Source: Dehalococcoidia bacterium
GTDB taxonomy: Bacteria; Chloroflexota; Dehalococcoidia; Dehalococcoidales; UBA1222
Direction: 5' to 3'
Assembly (NCBI GenBank): GCA_009786345.1
Contig: WQTJ01000074.1
Span: 1-5,232, forward strand
Length of the DNA stretch: 5,232 bases
In this document: one piece after another, positions 1 to 2,561 of the stretch
How the letters are laid out: each line of letters opens with the position of its first letter
Numbering within the stretch: position 1 is the first letter of the stretch
The notes under the pieces: generated by a model
Seen by the model: the letters and a program-made list of their open reading frames with translations, nothing else
What the model was told of the DNA's origin: nothing
Database searches by the model: none
Program-made: the position numbers and the translations under genes

Positions 1-180
1 ATCATCAATGATACGCACGCCATGCCCGGCCAGCTTGCCTAATACCTGCTGATTATGCACAAGCGCTCCAAGCGTCTCTACCCTACCATGACCCTGCGCC
101 ACCTGTATAACAGTATCCACTGCACGGCGCACACCCATGCAAAAACCTATATGATCTGCCCGTCGGATTTCAAGTGGCAT
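1..180 (-). CDS. ispH: 4-hydroxy-3-methylbut-2-enyl diphosphate reductase (IspH/LytB), N-terminal 60 residues, cut by window edge
   Basis: IspH is the last enzyme of the MEP isoprenoid pathway. It is a cytoplasmic [4Fe-4S] enzyme that reductively dehydrates HMBPP to IPP and DMAPP. The 60 visible codons contain the family's N-terminal hallmark GFCMGVRRAVD, with the first cluster-ligand cysteine at residue 14, followed by ETLGALVHNQQV with the substrate-binding histidine at residue 42. Their spacing matches Cys12 and His41 of the E. coli enzyme. The start at 178-180 is preceded on the minus strand by an AAAGGTG Shine-Dalgarno sequence four bases away, and the hallmark then begins at the usual distance from the N-terminus. 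The rest of the protein, including the other two cluster cysteines, lies beyond the left edge. The gene is divergent from tatA. Identification rests on these motifs and is firm despite truncation. Confidence 0.93.
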   Translation of the reverse strand, partial: MPLEIRRADHIGFCMGVRRAVDTVIQVAQGHGRVETLGALVHNQQVLGKLAGHGVRIIDD

Positions 181-248
181 GTCGCACCTTTGAAAATACT
201 AAACATAACACTTGCCAAATTTACCACGAAAACACCTCTTTGTAAAAA

Positions 249-278
249 GTATATTAGGCATGACTCTCTGAGAATCAT
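249..278 (-). promoter_or_regulatory. Weak candidate ispH promoter overlapping a palindrome
   Basis: On the minus strand a TAATAT (plus 251-256) or overlapping TATACT (plus 249-254) could serve as a -10 box about 70 bases upstream of ispH. The best -35 match, ATGATT (plus 273-278), agrees with consensus at only three of six positions. The main reason to note it is that the palindrome at 258-280 would lie in the spacer of this promoter. This is an inference from sequence matching only. Confidence 0.22.
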
Positions 279-280
279 GC
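258..280. promoter_or_regulatory. 23-bp near-perfect palindrome, possible operator
   Basis: Two 11-base arms flank a single central T at 269. Ten of the eleven positions are complementary; the exception is C264 opposite A274. The outer arms are GCATGA and TCATGC, and the inner parts are TCTC and GAGA. With a one-base centre it is better suited to binding a dimeric regulator than to forming a terminator hairpin, and no T-run follows on either strand. It lies in the divergent ispH-tatA region, about 80 bases before the ispH start and about 60 bases upstream of the tatA -35 box. No regulator family could be assigned. Confidence 0.5.
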
Positions 281-338
281 TGTACACCAACATCAAAAAA
301 CCAAACTTACTTCTTGCCGAATGCAACGCACGCACAAA

Positions 339-367
339 TTGACAACAGCCAATACGTCATTTACCAT
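339..367 (+). promoter_or_regulatory. Sigma70-type promoter for tatA
   Basis: A perfect TTGACA -35 box (339-344) is followed after a 17-base spacer by TACCAT (362-367), which keeps the important first TA and last AT of the -10 consensus. Transcription would begin near 374, giving a leader of about 65 bases. That leader holds a small inverted repeat (ATAAGT at 406-411 and ACTTAT at 419-424, seven-base loop) ending five bases before the Shine-Dalgarno sequence. The spacing and the perfect -35 box are the whole case. Confidence 0.5.
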
Positions 368-438
368 TAAAAATCTATGGCTTTTATTAACGCCACAATT
401 TGTTTATAAGTCATCAAAACTTATGGCTTGGAGGCGAT

Positions 439-642
439 ATGCCGTTCAGATTGGGTCCTACGGAAATCATTATCGTTCTAGTAATAGTACTTTTGATTTT
501 CGGCATAGGCAAACTGCCGCAAGCTGGATCTGCATTAGGCAAGACTATGAAAGCTTTCAAAACCGGACAAGCTGACGATAGTGACGAGGTTGAGGAAGAA
601 GAAAAAAAACCTCGCCGTAAGATTAAGCGTAAAACTTCATAG
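439..642 (+). CDS. tatA: Sec-independent protein translocase subunit TatA (TatA/TatE family)
   Basis: This encodes a 67-residue membrane protein of the twin-arginine translocase, which moves folded, often cofactor-containing proteins across the cytoplasmic membrane. TatA oligomers form the passage after TatC or TatBC has recognised the signal peptide. The chain shows the family order: a short N-terminus with a polar Glu9, one hydrophobic helix (about residues 10-22), the FG hinge at the helix end, then KLPQAGSALGKTMKAFK, the amphipathic helix. An acidic stretch (DDSDEVEEEE) and a strongly basic tail follow. The start at 439 is chosen because GGAGG (430-434) lies four bases upstream and the family N-terminus begins there; the in-frame ATG at 400 would add 13 atypical residues. 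No tatC is visible. The short length and lack of extra C-terminal region favour TatA over TatB. Confidence 0.92.
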   Translation: MPFRLGPTEIIIVLVIVLLIFGIGKLPQAGSALGKTMKAFKTGQADDSDEVEEEEKKPRRKIKRKTS

Positions 643-758
643 TTTTTAAAGCTTATTGTAGCCAGTTTAGACAAACTTATGTACATACAAAGACATAATG
701 GTATCCAAAATCTATACCAAAAGCATTAAATCTCACTCATAAACCATCCCGCCAAAAA
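643..758. other. Intergenic spacer with weak inverted repeats
   Basis: No convincing coding frame is seen here. An AT-rich AAAACT/AGTTTT repeat straddles the tatA stop codon, followed by a few Ts. A second repeat pairs TGGTAT (699-704) with ATACCA (714-719) across nine bases. Either might contribute to transcript ending after tatA, but neither has the GC-rich stem plus T-run of a clear intrinsic terminator. Confidence 0.3.
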
Positions 759-787
759 TTGACAGATTGCCTGATTGGCGCTAACAT
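759..787 (+). promoter_or_regulatory. Sigma70-type promoter for the small cysteine-rich gene
   Basis: A perfect TTGACA (759-764) is separated by exactly 17 bases from TAACAT (782-787), a four-of-six -10 match keeping TA at the start and AT at the end. Transcription would start near 794, about 30 bases ahead of the ATG at 825 and upstream of its AGAGGG ribosome-binding site. This supports the small gene having its own transcript rather than being read through from tatA. Confidence 0.52.
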
Positions 788-824
788 TAAAGTGGTCAAT
801 ATCTCCAAGCAGAGGGATGCCTAC

Positions 825-1064
825 ATGTCCGATTCATGGCGCACCTGTCACACCTGTGGCAGACAAGTGGAAATAGCTCTAGGTCAAGCTCTTGGAGATG
901 CCATGCGTGGCTGGGTTGTGGTTTCCAGCCTGCGCGACAAAGATTCTTTCGATCGCTGCAGTTTCTGTTCCATGTGCTGCTTACAGCAATGGGTGCAAAC
1001 GCAAGTTCCCGCTATACCAGATGTTTTTCTTCATTCACTAAGCGACAGCTCTTGTAATCTGTAG
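825..1064 (+). CDS. Small cysteine-rich, zinc-ribbon-like protein of unknown function
   Basis: This gene encodes 79 residues that I cannot name. Near the N-terminus a CHTC knuckle (Cys8, Cys11) is followed by GRQVEIALGQALGDAMRGWV, a probable helix and strand. A second cluster, CSFCSMCC, then carries Cys45, Cys48, Cys51 and Cys52. Two CxxC pairs about 37 residues apart are typical of a four-cysteine zinc ribbon, so structural metal binding is likely; Cys51, Cys52 and Cys77 are surplus. There is no signal peptide or membrane segment. I place the start at ATG 825, with AGAGGG at 811-816 eight bases upstream. The frame stays open back to a TTG at 759, but that codon lies on the -35 box. The gene has its own promoter and terminator candidates. 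I have only a vague impression of similar short proteins in Dehalococcoidia. Function unknown. Confidence 0.72.
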   Translation: MSDSWRTCHTCGRQVEIALGQALGDAMRGWVVVSSLRDKDSFDRCSFCSMCCLQQWVQTQVPAIPDVFLHSLSDSSCNL

Positions 1065-1082
1065 CTCTTTATAGCAAGTTAC

Positions 1083-1126
1083 AGCAGGCATTTATCCAAA
1101 TGTTCAGGATATCTGCTTTGTTTTTT
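1083..1126 (+). terminator. Probable intrinsic terminator after the small cysteine-rich gene
   Basis: AGCAGG (1083-1088) can pair with TCTGCT (1112-1117), with one G-T pair. Inside it, TATCC (1093-1097) pairs with GGATA (1107-1111). This gives an eleven-pair stem with a four-base bulge on the left side and a nine-base loop. The stem runs directly into a T-rich run ending at 1126. It lies 18 bases after the stop codon at 1064. The stem is modest and bulged, so efficiency is uncertain. Confidence 0.5.
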
Positions 1127-1131
1127 ATATT
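1103..1131 (+). promoter_or_regulatory. Candidate nadA promoter overlapping the terminator
   Basis: TATATT (1126-1131) matches the -10 consensus at five of six positions. TTCAGG (1103-1108), 17 bases earlier, is a poor three-of-six -35 box. Transcription would begin near 1138, leaving a leader of only about 14 bases before nadA. An overlapping TTTAAT at 1130-1135 is an alternative -10 box. This AT-rich stretch is also the terminator's T-run, so the match may be fortuitous. Confidence 0.3.
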
Positions 1132-1151
1132 TAATAAAACTCCATACTGAT

Positions 1152-2063
1152 ATGAGCAACACTACAGACATAATCCAGAGTATTAATAGCATAAAATGGC
1201 AGCGCCGTGCTGTTATACTGGCACACAATTATCAGCCTGGCGAAGTGCAGGATATCGCCGATTTTGTAGGAGACTCGTTAGAGTTATCACAACAGGCGGC
1301 TCAAGTACAAGCCGACGTAATTGTTTTCTGCGGCGTGCATTTCATGGCAGAAACAGCCAATATCCTATCACCTCATAAGACCATTCTATTACCTGATCCA
1401 ACTGCCGGATGCCCCATGGCCGATATGATCAATGCTGATGCGCTACGCACCAAAAAACAGGATCTTCTCGGAGTACCAGTGGTCTGTTATGTCAATTCAT
1501 CAGCTGCAGTGAAAGCTGAGAGTGATATATGTTGCACATCAGCCAATGCCATCAAAGTAGTAGAAAGCTTGCCGCAACAGGAGATATTGTTTGTACCAGA
1601 CCAATATTTGGGGCAATGGGTCGCATCACAGACAGGTAAAAAACTGCACCTCTGGACAGGCTCCTGCCCCACTCATGCCAACATCCTACCTCAACATATA
1701 CTAGAAATGAAAAAGCGTTATCCGAATGCCAAAGTAATGGTTCACCCGGAATGCCGCCCTGAAGTGGATGCTTTAGCAGATGCTATTCCTTCAACCAGCG
1801 GCATGTTGCGCTATGCCAAGCAGATTGAGGCGCGTCAGATTATCGTAGGTACAGAAATAAGCCTTCTTCACCGCTTACAAAAAGAAATCCCTGATAAAGA
1901 GTTCTTGCCAATTAACCCCCAAGCGGTGTGTCCTAACATGAAACTCACCACGCTGGATAAAATATTACACTGTCTTGAAGAGCTGCAGCCACAAGTAATA
2001 GTACCGGAAGAAATACGCATCCGCGCCTATGCTGCCGTAGAGCGCATGCTGCAAGTGGTATAA
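1152..2063 (+). CDS. nadA: Quinolinate synthase A (NadA)
   Basis: NadA is the cytoplasmic [4Fe-4S] enzyme that condenses iminoaspartate with dihydroxyacetone phosphate to give quinolinate, in de novo NAD synthesis. The 303-residue chain is the short, Thermotoga-like form. The three cluster cysteines are Cys87 (AGCPMAD), Cys172 (GSCPTH) and Cys260 (AVCPNMK), with spacing almost equal to Cys83, Cys168 and Cys254 of T. maritima. Active-site motifs are also present: AHNYQ (His25, Tyr27), GDSLELS (Ser42), CYVNSSA (Tyr113, Asn115) and MVHPEC (His198, Glu200). All three pseudo-symmetric domains are complete and the C-terminus ends normally (VPEEIRIRAYAAVERML). The ATG at 1152 gives the family N-terminus, but no Shine-Dalgarno sequence precedes it, and the leader may be very short. 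No nadB, aspartate dehydrogenase or nadC lies in the window, so the iminoaspartate source is unknown. The protein looks fully functional. Confidence 0.97.
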   Translation: MSNTTDIIQSINSIKWQRRAVILAHNYQPGEVQDIADFVGDSLELSQQAAQVQADVIVFCGVHFMAETANILSPHKTILLPDPTAGCPMADMINADALRTKKQDLLGVPVVCYVNSSAAVKAESDICCTSANAIKVVESLPQQEILFVPDQYLGQWVASQTGKKLHLWTGSCPTHANILPQHILEMKKRYPNAKVMVHPECRPEVDALADAIPSTSGMLRYAKQIEARQIIVGTEISLLHRLQKEIPDKEFLPINPQAVCPNMKLTTLDKILHCLEELQPQVIVPEEIRIRAYAAVERMLQVV

Positions 2064-2069
2064 CTTGCA
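2050..2069 (+). repeat. Hairpin spanning the nadA stop codon
   Basis: TGCAAGT (2050-2056) and ACTTGCA (2063-2069) form a perfect seven-pair stem with a six-base loop; the TAA stop (2061-2063) lies in the loop and at its edge. The following bases are A-rich rather than T-rich, so it is not a standard terminator. It could protect the mRNA 3' end or be chance. Confidence 0.3.
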
Positions 2070-2089
2070 AAAGCAAAACCCTTAATAGC

Positions 2090-2172
2090 GCAAACTACCG
2101 TTTGCTGCGAAACAGAAACGCAGCTTCCGGACAAAACGCCGCCATGCATCTCCATGGCTATTGTTGCAACAA
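2090..2172. repeat. Cluster of short inverted repeats between nadA and the small membrane gene
   Basis: Three separate elements lie within 83 bases. GCAAAC/GTTTGC (2090-2105) has a four-base loop. GCCATG/CATGGC (2141-2158) has a six-base loop. TTGTTGCAACAA (2161-2172) is a perfect 12-bp palindrome with no loop. None is followed by a strong T-run. The first two could fold in RNA; the last resembles a DNA-binding site, about 46 bases before the next start codon. Function unknown. Confidence 0.35.
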
Positions 2173-2218
2173 ATACAAAAAAGGCATAAGCTATATATAT
2201 GTCTTAGAGATACTTATC

Positions 2219-2404
2219 ATGGAAAAAAGTACAAAAAATACGATAGTTTCAGCGGTATGGGTTTTTGGTGCAGTTTTATTAATTACATCTGTGATTCTCT
2301 TTATTATTTCCGCAACCACTCATAATACATCTCTACGGGTTCCAAGCATCATTTTATCCATTATTGCAACAGTGATAGGTTTAGCAAGAGCGCTAATAAG
2401 GTAA
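2219..2404 (+). CDS. Small two-helix membrane protein, hypothetical
   Basis: I do not recognise this 61-residue protein. After a short charged N-terminus (MEKSTKN) it has a long hydrophobic segment at about residues 9-31, a short polar loop (TTHNTSLR) and a second hydrophobic segment at about 42-58, ending ARALIR. This predicts a helical hairpin in the cytoplasmic membrane with both ends probably inside. It has no cysteine, histidine cluster or other catalytic-looking motif. The ATG at 2219 is chosen because the hydrophobic protein begins there and AGAGA (2206-2210) lies eight bases upstream. The frame is open back to 2102, but the extra N-terminal residues are cysteine- and asparagine-rich and unlike a protein start. 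Composition argues for a real gene; the short length leaves doubt. Nothing nearby suggests a role. Confidence 0.55.
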   Translation: MEKSTKNTIVSAVWVFGAVLLITSVILFIISATTHNTSLRVPSIILSIIATVIGLARALIR

Positions 2405-2426
2405 ATTTCAAAACTAGTTCTACATC

Positions 2427-2465
2427 CCAAAATGCTTACAGATGCATTGGTTTCATACATTTTGG
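2427..2465 (+). repeat. Inverted repeat with alternative pairing partners upstream of the activase gene
   Basis: CCAAAATG (2427-2434) is perfectly complementary to CATTTTGG (2458-2465), giving an eight-pair stem with a 23-base loop. The same left arm can instead pair with GCATTGG (2444-2450), where AATGC/GCATT plus CC/GG pair around a two-base bulge. It lies 22 bases after the preceding stop and about 95 bases before the next start. It could be a weak terminator for the membrane-protein gene, an operator or a switchable leader. No convincing promoter was found between 2405 and 2561. Confidence 0.35.
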
Positions 2466-2561
2466 TTTGAAGCCTCCGTAGTTTTTGAGCTCCAATGAGT
2501 AAGGTATTAGCCACTTTCTGGTAGTAAATACACTCGTTTGCCTTGCGCAAGACAGGCATAT

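Noticed and set aside
147..335. Minus-strand frame of 62 codons upstream of ispH
   Set aside because: It is out of frame with ispH, overlaps its start and Shine-Dalgarno sequence, and covers the divergent regulatory region.
55..342. Plus-strand open frame of 95 codons at the left edge
   Set aside because: Its first half is antisense to the clear ispH coding region; the product has no recognisable motif and no ribosome-binding site.
321..575. Plus-strand frame overlapping tatA
   Set aside because: It reads the tatA sequence in another frame and gives no coherent protein, while the tatA frame matches the family from end to end.
631..646. AAAACT/AGTTTT stem at the tatA stop as an intrinsic terminator
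   Set aside because: The stem has only one G-C pair and few Ts follow, so it is unlikely to end transcription on its own.
759..824. TTG start extending the cysteine-rich protein by 22 residues
   Set aside because: The TTG is the first half of a perfect -35 box, no ribosome-binding site precedes it, and ATG 825 has AGAGGG at good distance.
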